A stretch of 51,642 nucleotides of DNA from an uncultured Mollicutes bacterium (GCA_945923475.1 CAMELE010000013.1:1-51642), one strand, 5' to 3'. Shown: positions 9,000 to 18,448, numbered from the stretch's first letter. Numbers and translations: made by a program. The notes: generated by a model not told the origin, from the letters alone.

Positions 9000-11096
9000 T
9001 CACCTGTCATATATTATATCAATAACAGTTTTTCTCTTAAATCTAGATGATAATTTAAAATTGCATAACACAATGACCAGAATACATATTATTAATAAAA
9101 TCACGGCAGGAATAATTGTAAAACTATATGCATCTAATGAAGTTATTTTTAATCCAACTAATAATGCATTAATTAATTTCAATATTCCAATCTGAAGAAT
9201 GATAGCAATCATAAATGAGGAAAGAATTGTTAATATAGATGGAACATTATATACCCAAATTATTTTTTTCTTCTCAATTCCAAATGAAGCTAAAATTCCC
9301 ATCATAGATTGATCTTGAATCATAAATTCTATTAAATAGTTTATCAGATTTATAATTACTACTACAAGCACTATTCCTCCAAATATTAGTAACACATAAT
9401 TAAGAGCTTTTGTCCATTCAACCGTAGAATATAGTTCATCGCTTATTGGAGTACAATCATATAAACCTTCACTATACATTTGATTTATAGTTTTCTTATC
9501 ATTTATGCTAACTGCTAAGCGATATAATCCATTATTATATTCTAAATAATGACTAGATAATTCTTTGTTTAGCTCAGGATTCAGCCTAATTTGACGCCAA
9601 CCAGACGATTCCGAATAAACATATTTAACAACAAATTGATATGTCCTTTGATCAATTTGATTAAAATATAAATTAGAATCAAATGCATAAAAATCAATGC
9701 AAATCGTTTTACCAATTAAATCTTCTAAATTCTTGGAATACGTTTCCGCAAGTTCTTTAGAAATACCAATTTCATTATTATTAAGTATGGTATTTGAACC
9801 ATAAATTATATTATTATCTTCAATTATGTTACTGCTTAAATAAATAGAAGACTCAACATCTGCAACCATACATGTTACTCTGTTATTTAAATAAGGATTA
9901 AAAACAAGATTTAACATATCATCTTTAGTTATAACAAATGATGGTGTAGATTCATTATTTTCATTAGAATCAGAGTAAATATCCTTTATATGAAACTTCT
10001 GCTTACTAATAACGATATCATCATTCTGTTGGTAACCATATTTTTTAGAAATGACATTGGATATTAATATCTCACCATTATTAATCTGAGTATCATAATA
10101 TGTGTTTGTAAAATAAATATTACAATCAATCAACTCATTATTTATTGAAACACTTTTATATACAAAAGGAAAAACAGATTCTTTTTTAGCCATATTATTA
10201 TAAAAATTATAATCTATTGCTGAATAATTTACATCACTTGCTTTATTCACAAATTCTATTTTATCATATCCTTTTTCTTTAGCATTAGAAATTAATAAAT
10301 CACTATACGAGGTTGTAATACCAACTAAAGATACCAAAATTAATGAAAAGGATAAAATCAATATAATTATTAAAAATATATATTTCTTTTTATTTTCTGC
10401 AAAAATTTTATTTGCAATATATACACTATTTTTAACAGATAAATGTGCACAACAAGTTGGTGTCAAACTATAATCTTTTATTATATTTTCTGATTTACTT
10501 ACTAGTTTTCCATCTGAAAGTTCAATCATATATAACAAATCTGGTTGATTAAAGAAATATGAATCATGAGATACAACAATAACAAGATGATCAGAAGATA
10601 TGCTATATAATAATTCGTAAATTCTTTCAACATTATCATCATCTAAGCTTTTAGTTGGCTCATCAATAAGCAATACATGTTTATGTGATAATAGCGCACG
10701 CGCCAAGGATACTCTTAAACATTCACCTAAAGAAATCTGATTAGGATAGTGATCCTTTAGTTCAGCAATTTCAAACTTATTCAATAATTCATCAATTTCA
10801 AAATAGTCAACTTTATACAAATCGCATATTATTTTTAAGTTTTCAAATACCGTAAGATATGTAATTAGCCTATAATCTTGAAACATCATTGCTACATCAT
10901 TTGATGTTAAACCAATTACTTCCCCAGACGTTGGTTTCTCATATCCGGCAATTATATTTAATAATGTGGTTTTCCCACTGCCAGATTTTCCTTTTATTAT
11001 AACAAGACCATTTTCAGGTAGTGTTAAAGAAACATTATCTAGCGCTTTTTTATATGGCTTTTCATATTCTTTACTTATATTTTTTATTTCTATCAT
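9000..11096 (-). CDS. ABC transporter, fused ATPase-permease (MacB/FtsX topology)
   Basis: This 698-residue protein joins an N-terminal ATPase (about 1-205) to an FtsX/MacB-type permease. The ATPase shows Walker A GKSGSGKTT, Walker B HVLLIDEPTKSLD and H-loop VSHD. Its signature reads ISLGECLRV instead of LSGGQ, an unusual change. One membrane helix (about 237-262) precedes a roughly 300-residue extracytoplasmic domain, then three helices follow (about 565-592, 613-640 and 660-685). MacB-type proteins do not pump across the bilayer in the usual way but transmit force to the outside, often for peptides, lipoproteins or cell-wall enzymes. The secreted-protein gene 39 bp upstream is in the same operon and may be a partner or client. 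Confidence 0.8.
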   Translation of the reverse strand: MIEIKNISKEYEKPYKKALDNVSLTLPENGLVIIKGKSGSGKTTLLNIIAGYEKPTSGEVIGLTSNDVAMMFQDYRLITYLTVFENLKIICDLYKVDYFEIDELLNKFEIAELKDHYPNQISLGECLRVSLARALLSHKHVLLIDEPTKSLDDDNVERIYELLYSISSDHLVIVVSHDSYFFNQPDLLYMIELSDGKLVSKSENIIKDYSLTPTCCAHLSVKNSVYIANKIFAENKKKYIFLIIILILSFSLILVSLVGITTSYSDLLISNAKEKGYDKIEFVNKASDVNYSAIDYNFYNNMAKKESVFPFVYKSVSINNELIDCNIYFTNTYYDTQINNGEILISNVISKKYGYQQNDDIVISKQKFHIKDIYSDSNENNESTPSFVITKDDMLNLVFNPYLNNRVTCMVADVESSIYLSSNIIEDNNIIYGSNTILNNNEIGISKELAETYSKNLEDLIGKTICIDFYAFDSNLYFNQIDQRTYQFVVKYVYSESSGWRQIRLNPELNKELSSHYLEYNNGLYRLAVSINDKKTINQMYSEGLYDCTPISDELYSTVEWTKALNYVLLIFGGIVLVVVIINLINYLIEFMIQDQSMMGILASFGIEKKKIIWVYNVPSILTILSSFMIAIILQIGILKLINALLVGLKITSLDAYSFTIIPAVILLIICILVIVLCNFKLSSRFKRKTVIDIIYDR

Positions 11097-11135
11097 AAAA
11101 CCATCTACCTCGTAAAACTAGTTTTCTTTTATATA

Positions 11136-11969
11136 CTATAATAACTTTTCAGAATGCATTGATTCAACGTAATTGGTTCCATCAAAAAAATCGAAAATTT
11201 CTCCAGCTAGTTCATTATTAGGCATAGGCCATGTAGCATCCTTAAAAATATTTGCTTGTGTCCTAAAACTCATTTTAAATACTTCTGTTCCTAAATACTT
11301 TGGTATTTGGTAAACAACTGCAATTTTTTGACGTACCTGACCGCAATTCGGTGAAACCATTGCTCCATCCTTATAATTTAAGAAGTCAAAAACATAATTA
11401 ACATCCGGAGAAAGATTATCACCTTTTGTATATATAGTTGTAGTAACAGAATCATATTGAATACTTTTTTCAAATCCAAATGAAGCCTCAAGTCCAGCAC
11501 CATTACTATCCTTGCTAGCAGTTATACCAATTGACTTTGAGCATACATTTGATGATTCTGATGAACTTGGAAAATAATTCACAAGTTGTGCCTCTCTATC
11601 GCATTCAAAATGAACATCAATTTCTAAACGCTTATTTCTAAAATATTTTGATGATACTTTTCCAACAGACTCAATATAACTCTCAACAAATCCAATCACA
11701 TAACAAGATGTAGTATTGTTTTCATTTATTATTACTTTATATACAGAGCTCCACATTGAAACATACCCATAATGATTTGATGATGATGCCATCTTATATC
11801 TATATACTTTTGAATCACTTAGATAAGTTAAATTAGATGTTTCAAAGCCTTTTATACTTGCAGTACTTTCACTTCTTTTAACTATTGTTTTTGTATTATC
11901 CAGTATTTTTGTACACATTATAAATGAAATAATTAAAAGCCAAATCGAAATAAAACACTTTTTTATCAT
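11136..11969 (-). CDS. Unknown secreted or membrane-anchored protein
   Basis: I do not recognise this 277-residue protein. It starts with a basic residue pair and a hydrophobic stretch (about 5-23) that serves as a signal peptide or anchor; there is no clear lipobox, although Cys 19 lies near the end of the stretch. The rest is hydrophilic and probably beta-rich, with several Cys residues (for example in HFECD, NVCSKS and PNCGQ). It lies directly upstream of the MacB-like transporter in the same orientation, so a joint function such as export or sensing of this protein is inferred. AGGGGG precedes its ATG, and it follows the rplQ terminator. Confidence 0.6.
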   Translation of the reverse strand: MIKKCFISIWLLIISFIMCTKILDNTKTIVKRSESTASIKGFETSNLTYLSDSKVYRYKMASSSNHYGYVSMWSSVYKVIINENNTTSCYVIGFVESYIESVGKVSSKYFRNKRLEIDVHFECDREAQLVNYFPSSSESSNVCSKSIGITASKDSNGAGLEASFGFEKSIQYDSVTTTIYTKGDNLSPDVNYVFDFLNYKDGAMVSPNCGQVRQKIAVVYQIPKYLGTEVFKMSFRTQANIFKDATWPMPNNELAGEIFDFFDGTNYVESMHSEKLL

Positions 11970-12003
11970 TATACTTTCCCCCTAATTTTCTAATATAAAT
12001 CTA

Positions 12004-12030
12004 AAAGAACACCAACAACTGATGTTCTTT
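12004..12030 (-). terminator. End of the alpha operon (rplQ terminator)
   Basis: AAAGAACA (12004-12011) pairs with TGTTCTTT (12023-12030), followed on the minus strand by TTAG and an AT-rich sequence. The T tract is short, so readthrough into the secreted-protein gene is possible. Confidence 0.6.
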
Positions 12031-12038
12031 CATTTTAA

Positions 12039-12398
12039 TTAGTCAACGAATTCTACTACAGCAAGACCAGCAGCGTCTCCACGACGGAAACCTGTCTTAA
12101 TAACTCTAGTATAACCACCGTTACGAGTTGCGAACTTAGGTCCGATTTCATTGAAAAGCTTTTGAATAGCGTAGTTGTTATTCTCATCCTTCTCGAAACG
12201 AACAAGCTTAGCAGCTTGACGACGTGATGCTAAAGTATTTGTCTTAGCTAGAGTAACCATTTTATCAGCTAACTTCTTTAATTCCTTTGCTTTTGATTCA
12301 GTAGTTTCAATCTTACCATTAAGGATTAAATCAGTTACTAAATCACGAAGTAATGCCTTACGAGCAGCACTACAACGACGTAATTTACCGTATGCCAT
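12039..12398 (-). CDS. rplQ: 50S ribosomal protein L17
   Basis: L17 (119 residues) is a 23S rRNA-binding protein near the tunnel exit. The start [20 protein letters not shown] and the ending [13 protein letters not shown] are typical. It is the last gene of the alpha operon, 24 bp after rpoA, and is followed by a terminator. The ECF transporter ATPase genes that often follow rplQ in Bacilli are absent. Confidence 0.97.
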   Translation of the reverse strand: MAYGKLRRCSAARKALLRDLVTDLILNGKIETTESKAKELKKLADKMVTLAKTNTLASRRQAAKLVRFEKDENNNYAIQKLFNEIGPKFATRNGGYTRVIKTGFRRGDAAGLAVVEFVD

Positions 12399-12422
12399 AT
12401 AAAGTCCTCCTTCTATTGGATA

Positions 12423-13376
12423 TTAGTCTTTTTTAAATCCTAAACCCATACTTTCTAGTTTTTCTTTAATTTCTTTTAATGACTTGCGTCCTAAGTTACG
12501 GACCTTCATCATATCTTCTTCTGACTTAGCAGTTAAATCAGAAACAGTATTTAATGCAGCTCTCTTTAAACAATTGTATGAACGAACTGAAAGGTCTAAA
12601 TCATCAATTGTCATATTTAACTTAGAATTTTGTTGATCGTCATCAGGCTCGATCATGTATTCATTAGCTGAAGCTTTTTCAGACATTTCAACTAATACCT
12701 CAAGATGCTCAATCATCATCTTAGATGCAATTGCGATAGCTTCCTTAGCATTAATTGAACCATTAGTTGTTACTTCAACTGTTAATTCATCATAATTAGC
12801 AGCATTATCAACACGAGTTTTAGTGACATTATAGCTAACATTTTTAATAGGAGTATAAATAGAATCAATTGCAATTACACCAATTGATGAATTGTATACC
12901 TTGTTATCATTAGATCCTACATATCCAACTCCACGGCGAACAGTAAGAACCATATCACATTCTCCACCCTTTGCAACAGTACAAATGTGTTGATCAGGGT
13001 TAACCACAGTTACCTCATTACCATGAATGATATCTGCAGCTGTTACTTCTCCTTCGCTCTTATGAATTTCTACTGTTGTTTCAAAATCATAATCATCTGA
13101 ATCAACAGATAGAACAACTCTCTTAAGATTTAAAACGATTGTAATTACATCTTCAACAATGCCATCAACTGATTGGAATTCATGTTGAGCACCATTCATT
13201 TTGAAATTAACAAACGCAGCACCTGGTAAAGAAGATAATAAAATACGACGTAATGAATTACCTATTGTATCTCCAAATCCTCTTTCAAGTGGAGAAATAA
13301 CAAATTTTCCATAGCTACCATCAGCAGATAATTCTTCGATGCTAGTTTTTGGTTTTAAGAATTTCAAATCCTTCAT
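12423..13376 (-). CDS. rpoA: RNA polymerase subunit alpha
   Basis: RpoA (317 residues) nucleates RNA polymerase assembly. The N-terminal domain (about 1-225) shows PLERGFGDTIGNSLRRILL, the dimerisation motif. After a flexible acidic linker (IEPDDDQQNSKLN) the C-terminal domain has LDLSVRSYNCLKRA and VRNLGRKSLKEI, the helix-hairpin-helix that contacts UP-elements and activators. It lies 36 bp after rpsK within the alpha operon, with a GAGG-type site upstream. Full length, nothing missing. Confidence 0.98.
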   Translation of the reverse strand: MKDLKFLKPKTSIEELSADGSYGKFVISPLERGFGDTIGNSLRRILLSSLPGAAFVNFKMNGAQHEFQSVDGIVEDVITIVLNLKRVVLSVDSDDYDFETTVEIHKSEGEVTAADIIHGNEVTVVNPDQHICTVAKGGECDMVLTVRRGVGYVGSNDNKVYNSSIGVIAIDSIYTPIKNVSYNVTKTRVDNAANYDELTVEVTTNGSINAKEAIAIASKMMIEHLEVLVEMSEKASANEYMIEPDDDQQNSKLNMTIDDLDLSVRSYNCLKRAALNTVSDLTAKSEEDMMKVRNLGRKSLKEIKEKLESMGLGFKKD

Positions 13377-13412
13377 AATGTGGGCCTCCTCTTAAATTAT
13401 TTTAATTTATCA

Positions 13413-13793
13413 CTATCCACGTGGACGTTTTGGTGGACGACAACCATTATGTGGAACTGGTGTTACATCATTAATAGCAGTAATTTCAAGACCTGCAACT
13501 TGTAGTGAACGAATTGCAGCCTCACGACCTGGACCAGGTCCCTTAACTGAAACTTCTACCTTTTGAACTCCAGAAAGGATAGCGGCCTTAGCAGCAGCCT
13601 CACTAGCCATTTGAGCAGCAAATGGAGTTGACTTACGGCTTCCCTTAAATCCTAGTGCACCGGCAGATGACCAAGAAATTGCATTACCTGCTAAATCAGT
13701 GATAGTAACAATTGTATTATTAAAAGTCGAATGAATATGAGCAACACCTACTGGTATGTTCTTCTTAGTACGACGTTTTGAAACATTTGCCAT
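13413..13793 (-). CDS. rpsK: 30S ribosomal protein S11
   Basis: S11 (126 residues) lies on the small-subunit platform and helps shape the E and A sites. [17 protein letters not shown] and the basic C-terminus [11 protein letters not shown] are diagnostic. It follows rpsM after 14 bp and precedes rpoA. Confidence 0.98.
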   Translation of the reverse strand: MANVSKRRTKKNIPVGVAHIHSTFNNTIVTITDLAGNAISWSSAGALGFKGSRKSTPFAAQMASEAAAKAAILSGVQKVEVSVKGPGPGREAAIRSLQVAGLEITAINDVTPVPHNGCRPPKRPRG

Positions 13794-13807
13794 TATTATT
13801 TACCTCC

Positions 13808-14179
13808 TTAGTTTGCTTTCTTCTTGTTAGCGACTGTATGTCTAGGTCCCTTACGAGTACGTGAATTGTTTCTTGTATTTTGTCCACGAACTGGTAATCC
13901 TCTACGATGGCGGATACCTCTATAGCATCCAATTTCCATTAAGCGCTTAATGTTAAGAGCAACTTCACGACGAAGATCTCCTTCAACCTTATACTTAGCA
14001 ACTTCTTGACGAATACGTCCTTCTTGTTCCTCAGTTAGGTCCTTTGTACGAATGTCTACAGATACATCCGCAGCTTTACAAATATTTTCAGCTGTTGTAT
14101 TTCCAATACCATAAATGTATTGAAGTGCAACAACAATTCTCTTATCTCTTGGAATATCTATTCCTGCAATACGTGCCAT
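13808..14179 (-). CDS. rpsM: 30S ribosomal protein S13
   Basis: S13 (123 residues) sits in the 30S head and touches the P-site tRNA and L5. [14 protein letters not shown] and [11 protein letters not shown] are hallmarks, and the basic tail ends in KKAN. It follows rpmJ after 22 bp. Confidence 0.98.
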   Translation of the reverse strand: MARIAGIDIPRDKRIVVALQYIYGIGNTTAENICKAADVSVDIRTKDLTEEQEGRIRQEVAKYKVEGDLRREVALNIKRLMEIGCYRGIRHRRGLPVRGQNTRNNSRTRKGPRHTVANKKKAN

Positions 14180-14201
14180 AATTTACTCGCACCTCCTAAT
14201 T

Positions 14202-14315
14202 TTAACCTTGTCTCTGTTTATGTTTTGGATTTTCGCAAATAACCATTACACGGCCCTTGCGCTTAATCACTTTACATTTGTCACAAATAGGTTTTACTGA
14301 TGGTCTAACTTTCAT
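14202..14315 (-). CDS. rpmJ: 50S ribosomal protein L36
   Basis: This 37-residue gene is short and easily missed; I read it directly from the sequence. It begins [16 protein letters not shown] and ends KHKQRQG. Cys 11, Cys 14, Cys 27 and His 32 make the usual zinc site, so this is the zinc-binding L36 form. It lies between infA and rpsM, the classical position, with a TACCTCC complement (GGAGGTA) just upstream of the start. Confidence 0.97.
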   Translation of the reverse strand: MKVRPSVKPICDKCKVIKRKGRVMVICENPKHKQRQG

Positions 14316-14338
14316 CTTTATATACCTCCAAATATGTT

Positions 14339-14557
14339 TTACTTACGTCTGTAAGTGATTCTTCCACGTGTTAAATCATATGTTGATAACTCTACAGTTA
14401 CCTTATCACCTGGTAAAATGCGTATGTTGTTCATGCGGATTTTACCAGAAACGTGGGCTAAAACTTGATGTTCATTTTCAAGTTGTACAATAAATTGTGT
14501 ATTAGGTAAAACCTCAAGGACTTTACCTTCCATTTCAATTATATTATCCTTTGCCAT
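14339..14557 (-). CDS. infA: Translation initiation factor IF-1
   Basis: IF-1 (72 residues) occupies the ribosomal A site during initiation. The protein is one S1-like OB fold; [20 protein letters not shown] and [12 protein letters not shown]-like segments are typical. It is the first gene after the 389-bp spacer that holds a promoter and a structured leader, so it heads a separate transcript infA-rpmJ-rpsM-rpsK-rpoA-rplQ. GGAGG stands 6 nt upstream of the ATG. Confidence 0.98.
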   Translation of the reverse strand: MAKDNIIEMEGKVLEVLPNTQFIVQLENEHQVLAHVSGKIRMNNIRILPGDKVTVELSTYDLTRGRITYRRK

Positions 14558-14843
14558 TTTGCCTCCGAATTAAAAGTGTTGTCAGAATCATTTTACCGTC
14601 TTCTTTACAACAAAAACGAATGAATAATCATATTCTTAGAATTTATCACAAGTAACAGTGGTCCATAATCTGATAAAACCTTAACTCTGTACCAGCATTA
14701 GGTTTTAGCTAGTGTCATGAAGCTTATTAAAGGACCGAAAATCGAGTGAACGATTTAATGAACACCAGCTAACTTACTAAATGATAAATAAAGCTCATCA
14801 AATTCGAAATAAGTAGAAGGATACACCTAACATGAACTCAAAC
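14558..14843 (-). ncRNA. Structured 5' leader (or separate RNA) upstream of infA
   Basis: This stretch between adk and infA holds no protein gene but many inverted repeats. Stem A pairs 14705-14715 with 14762-14772 (11 bp, one G-U). Within it 14726-14731 pairs with 14754-14759, and ATCG-CGAT closes a hairpin (14741-14744 with 14751-14754). Stem B pairs 14674-14680 with 14701-14707 (TAAAACC/GGTTTTA). Stem C pairs 14642-14648 with 14671-14677 (TTTATCA/TGATAAA) and shares 14674-14677 with stem B, so B and C compete. Smaller hairpins lie at 14622-14635 and 14577-14612. A 17-bp-spaced promoter precedes it. I cannot assign a known RNA class; a ribosomal-protein autoregulatory leader is the simplest guess. 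Confidence 0.5.
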
Positions 14844-14849
14844 ATATAA

Positions 14850-14878
14850 ATTATAATATATTTTCTTTAAATGTTCAA
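14850..14878 (-). promoter_or_regulatory. Promoter driving the infA leader
   Basis: TTGAAC (14873-14878) and TATAAT (14850-14855) are separated by exactly 17 bp on the minus strand, giving a start near 14843. It splits the superoperon, so IF-1, L36, S13, S11, alpha and L17 can be made independently of the upstream genes. Confidence 0.7.
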
Positions 14879-14946
14879 TGTTAAGTGCTCCTAATAAATT
14901 ATTTTTTCCGAATTAATAGATTTTATCTATTATTAATAGTAAATCA

Positions 14947-15591
14947 TTACTTTGCAAGTACAGCTTTGATATCTTCAAATACCTTATTAAAGTCTTGATC
15001 TCCATTAACTGTTTTTAGTAAGTTTTGTTCGTTGTAATAAGCAAGTAATGGAGCTGTTTGCTTGTCATATACATCCAAGCGACTACCAGCTGTTTCAATA
15101 GTGTCATCAGCTCTTTGGATTAAAGCTGTTCCACAATTATCACAAATTCCATCCTTTTTAGGCTTATTAAACTCTATATGGTATGTAGCACCACAAGTCT
15201 TACATACTCGACGACCAACAATACGACGAATAAGTATACTTGAATCTACGTTAACATCTAAAACAGCATCTAGCTTAATGCCTTCAGCATTCATGAATTT
15301 ATCAAGCTCTTCTGCTTGATGAACGTTTCTTGGGAATCCATCTAATAGGAAGCCTTTTTTGCAGTCATCCTTTAAAAGTCTTTCCTTTACAATACCTATA
15401 GTTACTTCATCAGGAACAAGAGCACCCTTTTCCATATAGCTTTGAGCTAGCTTTCCAAGGTCTGTTCCTTCTTTAATTGCGGCTCTAAACATATCTCCAG
15501 TTGAAATATGAGGGATACCGTAATATTCTTTAATATTTGCCGCCTGAGTACCTTTACCAGCACCAGGACGACCCATAATTAAAATACGCAT
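14947..15591 (-). CDS. adk: Adenylate kinase
   Basis: Adenylate kinase (214 residues) interconverts ATP plus AMP with two ADP. The P-loop GRPGAGKGTQ (7-16), FLLDGFPRN and the RADD region are visible. The LID domain has two CxxC pairs (CKTCG and CDNCG), so it is the zinc-binding long form usual in Bacillota. It follows secY after 14 bp, as in Bacillus. The methionine aminopeptidase gene that normally follows is absent; the structured infA leader lies there instead. Confidence 0.98.
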   Translation of the reverse strand: MRILIMGRPGAGKGTQAANIKEYYGIPHISTGDMFRAAIKEGTDLGKLAQSYMEKGALVPDEVTIGIVKERLLKDDCKKGFLLDGFPRNVHQAEELDKFMNAEGIKLDAVLDVNVDSSILIRRIVGRRVCKTCGATYHIEFNKPKKDGICDNCGTALIQRADDTIETAGSRLDVYDKQTAPLLAYYNEQNLLKTVNGDQDFNKVFEDIKAVLAK

Positions 15592-15605
15592 TATAATCCT
15601 CCAAA

Positions 15606-16898
15606 CTAGCCAATTAATTTATCGTATGAATCATTTTCAGATTGTGCTTCAATTTGATTGAATGTTTCAATCGCAACACCAACGATAATCAATAAGCTTG
15701 TTCCTCCTACTGTTACAGTAGATCCTAAACCGAAAATTAAACCAGTAATAATTGGTACTAAAGCTAAGAATGCTAGACCAATTGATCCAATTGTTGTAAC
15801 ACGGAATAGGACTTTTGAAATTTGACGTTTAGTTTCTTCACCAGGCTTATAACCAGGGATAAACGCATTTTGTTTAGATAAATTATCACCAATCTTCTCG
15901 GGATCTATTGTTAAGAACGCATAGAAATATGAGAAGAAAATAATTAATACAATGTACAATGCCATACCTATTGGCTTACTTGAACTAAAGATTTGATCCA
16001 TCCAATATGCACCAGATGATGAATCAGTTGTATATCCCAACATACCAACAATAGTTAGAGGGATTGACATCAATGTTGATGCAAAGATTACTGGAATAAC
16101 TCCGGCGCTGTTTAATTTAACAGGAATATCAGAGTTTTCGTTACTTGAACGGTTTGCATATTGTACAGGAATTTTTCTTTTTGCAGCCTCAAAGTATACA
16201 ACGGCAACAATCATAGCTACATATAATACTACAACAGTAATATACTTTGCTAAATTTCCACCTGTAAAGGCACTACCTAAATATGAACTATATAAAGTAG
16301 AGAACATAGAAGGTATTGATGATACGATACCGGCACAGATAATCATTGAAGATCCATTACCAATACCATGCTTCGTAATTAAATCTGCAAGCCACATAGT
16401 GAATGCAGAACCGGCAGTAATAACGATTGCCATATAAATATATATGAACCACTTACTACCAAATGCTAATGCAGAGTTAGCTAAAATATTCTCTGGTCTT
16501 GAGCCAAGGGAGAATAGTAAAGCTAATGCTTGGATTAAAGCTATTGCAATCGTAATATATCTAGTAATACGATTTGTCTTAGCTTTTCCTTGTTCACCCA
16601 TTTCCTGCCATTCCTTCATAGCAGGAATAATCATTGCTAGCATTTGAACAACGATAGATGAAGTAATGTAAGGTGAAATACCTAACGAAAGTACTGAGAA
16701 AGATGATAATCCTCCACCTGAGAAGGTATTTAAAATTGTTAGAAAATCATTTCCTGCAAGTACTTGACTGATACTATTTGTATCGATTAAAGGAACTGGA
16801 ATATAAGTACCTAATTTGAATACAAGTAAAATTAAGAATGTAAAAGCTAATCTTTTGATTATATCAGGATTGCTGAAAATTCTTTTTAATTTGTTCAA
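15606..16898 (-). CDS. secY: Protein translocase subunit SecY
   Basis: SecY (430 residues) is the ten-helix channel of the Sec translocon. Features include the N-terminal RLAFTFLILLVFKLGTYIPVP, the plug region after helix 1, and ITKHGIGNGSS. It starts with TTG at 16896-16898; GAGGTGATC, a near-perfect anti-SD complement, lies within the last codons of rplO, so translation is coupled. Export through SecY serves the many lipoproteins of this window. Confidence 0.97.
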   Translation of the reverse strand: MNKLKRIFSNPDIIKRLAFTFLILLVFKLGTYIPVPLIDTNSISQVLAGNDFLTILNTFSGGGLSSFSVLSLGISPYITSSIVVQMLAMIIPAMKEWQEMGEQGKAKTNRITRYITIAIALIQALALLFSLGSRPENILANSALAFGSKWFIYIYMAIVITAGSAFTMWLADLITKHGIGNGSSMIICAGIVSSIPSMFSTLYSSYLGSAFTGGNLAKYITVVVLYVAMIVAVVYFEAAKRKIPVQYANRSSNENSDIPVKLNSAGVIPVIFASTLMSIPLTIVGMLGYTTDSSSGAYWMDQIFSSSKPIGMALYIVLIIFFSYFYAFLTIDPEKIGDNLSKQNAFIPGYKPGEETKRQISKVLFRVTTIGSIGLAFLALVPIITGLIFGLGSTVTVGGTSLLIIVGVAIETFNQIEAQSENDSYDKLIG

Positions 16899-16899
16899 A

Positions 16900-17337
16900 T
16901 TAGATCACCTCAACAGTTCCACCAGCATTCTTAATTGCAGTTTCTGCAGATGCTGAAAACTTAGAAGCTTTAACTGTAAGTTTCTTCTCTAAAGTTCCGT
17001 TTCCTAAAACCTTAACACCATCAAAAGTCTTCTTAACAAGACCTGCTTTAATTAAAGTTTCAAGTGTAACTTCAGTTCCATTTTCGAATACGTTTAAATC
17101 TGAAAGATTAATAACAGCATATTCTTTACGGTTAACGTTTTTAAATCCGCGCTTTGGTAAACGTTGGAAGAAAGGAATTTGTCCTCCTTCAAATCCAGGG
17201 CGAACTCCACCACCTGAACGGCTGTTTTGTCCCTTTTGTCCACGACCAGCAGTTTTTCCTAAACCGCTACCGATACCTTGACCCTTACGTTTTCTAGAAT
17301 GTCTTGCACCTTCAACTGGCTTTAATTGATTTAACAT
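16900..17337 (-). CDS. rplO: 50S ribosomal protein L15
   Basis: L15 (145 residues) binds 23S rRNA early in assembly. The basic Gly-rich N-terminus ([20 protein letters not shown]) and the [18 protein letters not shown] motif are diagnostic. It lies 16 bp after rpmD and ends 1 bp before the secY start, with the secY ribosome site inside its final codons. Confidence 0.98.
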   Translation of the reverse strand: MLNQLKPVEGARHSRKRKGQGIGSGLGKTAGRGQKGQNSRSGGGVRPGFEGGQIPFFQRLPKRGFKNVNRKEYAVINLSDLNVFENGTEVTLETLIKAGLVKKTFDGVKVLGNGTLEKKLTVKASKFSASAETAIKNAGGTVEVI

Positions 17338-17353
17338 TTAAAGGCACCTCCTC

Positions 17354-17530
17354 TTATTTTTCTACTACTTTTACTAAGTGAGCTATAGTGATAATCATAC
17401 CTCTAATAGCTTCATTTTCCTCTTTTACTACAGTATCGCCAAGCTTCTTTAATCCTAAAGCTTTAGCTGTTTTAATTTGGTTTGGCTTAGCGCCATTAAT
17501 TGATTTAATTAATGTAATTTCATATTTCAT
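17354..17530 (-). CDS. rpmD: 50S ribosomal protein L30
   Basis: This 58-residue gene is too short for simple ORF calling; I read it from the sequence. It begins MKYEITLIKSINGAKPNQIK, continues with ALGLKKLGDTVV and ends HLVKVVEK, the L30 pattern. It starts 6 bp after the rpsE stop and sits between S5 and L15 as in Bacillus. Confidence 0.97.
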   Translation of the reverse strand: MKYEITLIKSINGAKPNQIKTAKALGLKKLGDTVVKEENEAIRGMIITIAHLVKVVEK

Positions 17531-17536
17531 ATTCGA

Positions 17537-18049
17537 TTACCCCAAAATTTCTTCAACTGTTTTTCCACGACGAGCAGCTACTTGTTCAACAGTGTTTAAA
17601 GACTTAAGTCCTTCAAATGTTGCTCTTACTATGTTAATTGGAGTTCTAGATCCTAATACCTTTGATAAGATATCACTAACACCAGCAAGCTCTAGTACGG
17701 CACGTACTGGACCACCAGCGATAACTCCTGTTCCGGCTGCAGCTGGTCTTAATAAAACCTTTCCTGCACCATATTGACCTGTTACTGTATGAGGAATTGT
17801 TGTATTTACAGTAGGAACGAAGATCATATTCTTCTTTGCATTTTCGACAGCCTTCTTGATTGCATCAGGAACTTCGTTTGACTTTCCTGAACCAAATCCT
17901 ACGTTTCCTTTTCTATCTCCAATAACAACTAGAGCAGCAAAGCGGAAACGACGACCACCTTTAACAACCTTAGTTACACGGTTGATTGTTACAACACGCT
18001 CTTCAAACTCTGGTTGTTCTAAATCTTTAGGTTCACGTTCTTTACGCAT
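17537..18049 (-). CDS. rpsE: 30S ribosomal protein S5
   Basis: S5 (170 residues) shapes the decoding centre and mRNA entry. The double-stranded RNA-binding N-domain carries [18 protein letters not shown], and the second domain has [15 protein letters not shown]. It follows rplR after 15 bp, with AAGGAGG upstream. Confidence 0.98.
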   Translation of the reverse strand: MRKEREPKDLEQPEFEERVVTINRVTKVVKGGRRFRFAALVVIGDRKGNVGFGSGKSNEVPDAIKKAVENAKKNMIFVPTVNTTIPHTVTGQYGAGKVLLRPAAAGTGVIAGGPVRAVLELAGVSDILSKVLGSRTPINIVRATFEGLKSLNTVEQVAARRGKTVEEILG

Positions 18050-18064
18050 GAGAAATCCTCCTTA

Positions 18065-18427
18065 TTAGAATTCTAGGCCAGCTTGACGAGCAGCGTCAGC
18101 TAATGCCTTAACACGTCCGTGATATAAATATCCACCACGGTCGAATACTACAACTTTAATGTTAGCAGCTAGAGCACGCTTTGCAATAAGGCTACCAACT
18201 GAAGCAGCTGCTTCTACGTTAGCACCATTTGTCAAAGCTAATTCCTTGTCTAGTGAAGAAGCGCTACATAAAGTTTGGCCATTAACATCATTAATAATTT
18301 GAGCATAGATTTGCTTATTTGAACGGAATACATTAAGACGAGGTCTTTCAGCTGTTCCCTTTAGTGTTTGGCGGATTCTTAAATGTCTTTCTTGACGTTT
18401 AACATTTCTTGATACTTTACTAATCAT
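18065..18427 (-). CDS. rplR: 50S ribosomal protein L18
   Basis: L18 binds 5S rRNA. I start it at the ATG at 18427 (120 residues, MISKVSRNV), equal to Bacillus L18, because AAGGAG lies upstream; a GTG four codons earlier overlaps that ribosome site. [20 protein letters not shown] and [20 protein letters not shown] are diagnostic. Confidence 0.97.
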   Translation of the reverse strand: MISKVSRNVKRQERHLRIRQTLKGTAERPRLNVFRSNKQIYAQIINDVNGQTLCSASSLDKELALTNGANVEAAASVGSLIAKRALAANIKVVVFDRGGYLYHGRVKALADAARQAGLEF

Positions 18428-18448
18428 ATTTTTTAGCACTCCTTTCTA

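Noticed and set aside
14558-14946. Decayed map gene in the adk-infA spacer
   Set aside because: No PGM, HG.G or other methionine-aminopeptidase motif is visible in any frame; instead a promoter and inverted repeats are present.
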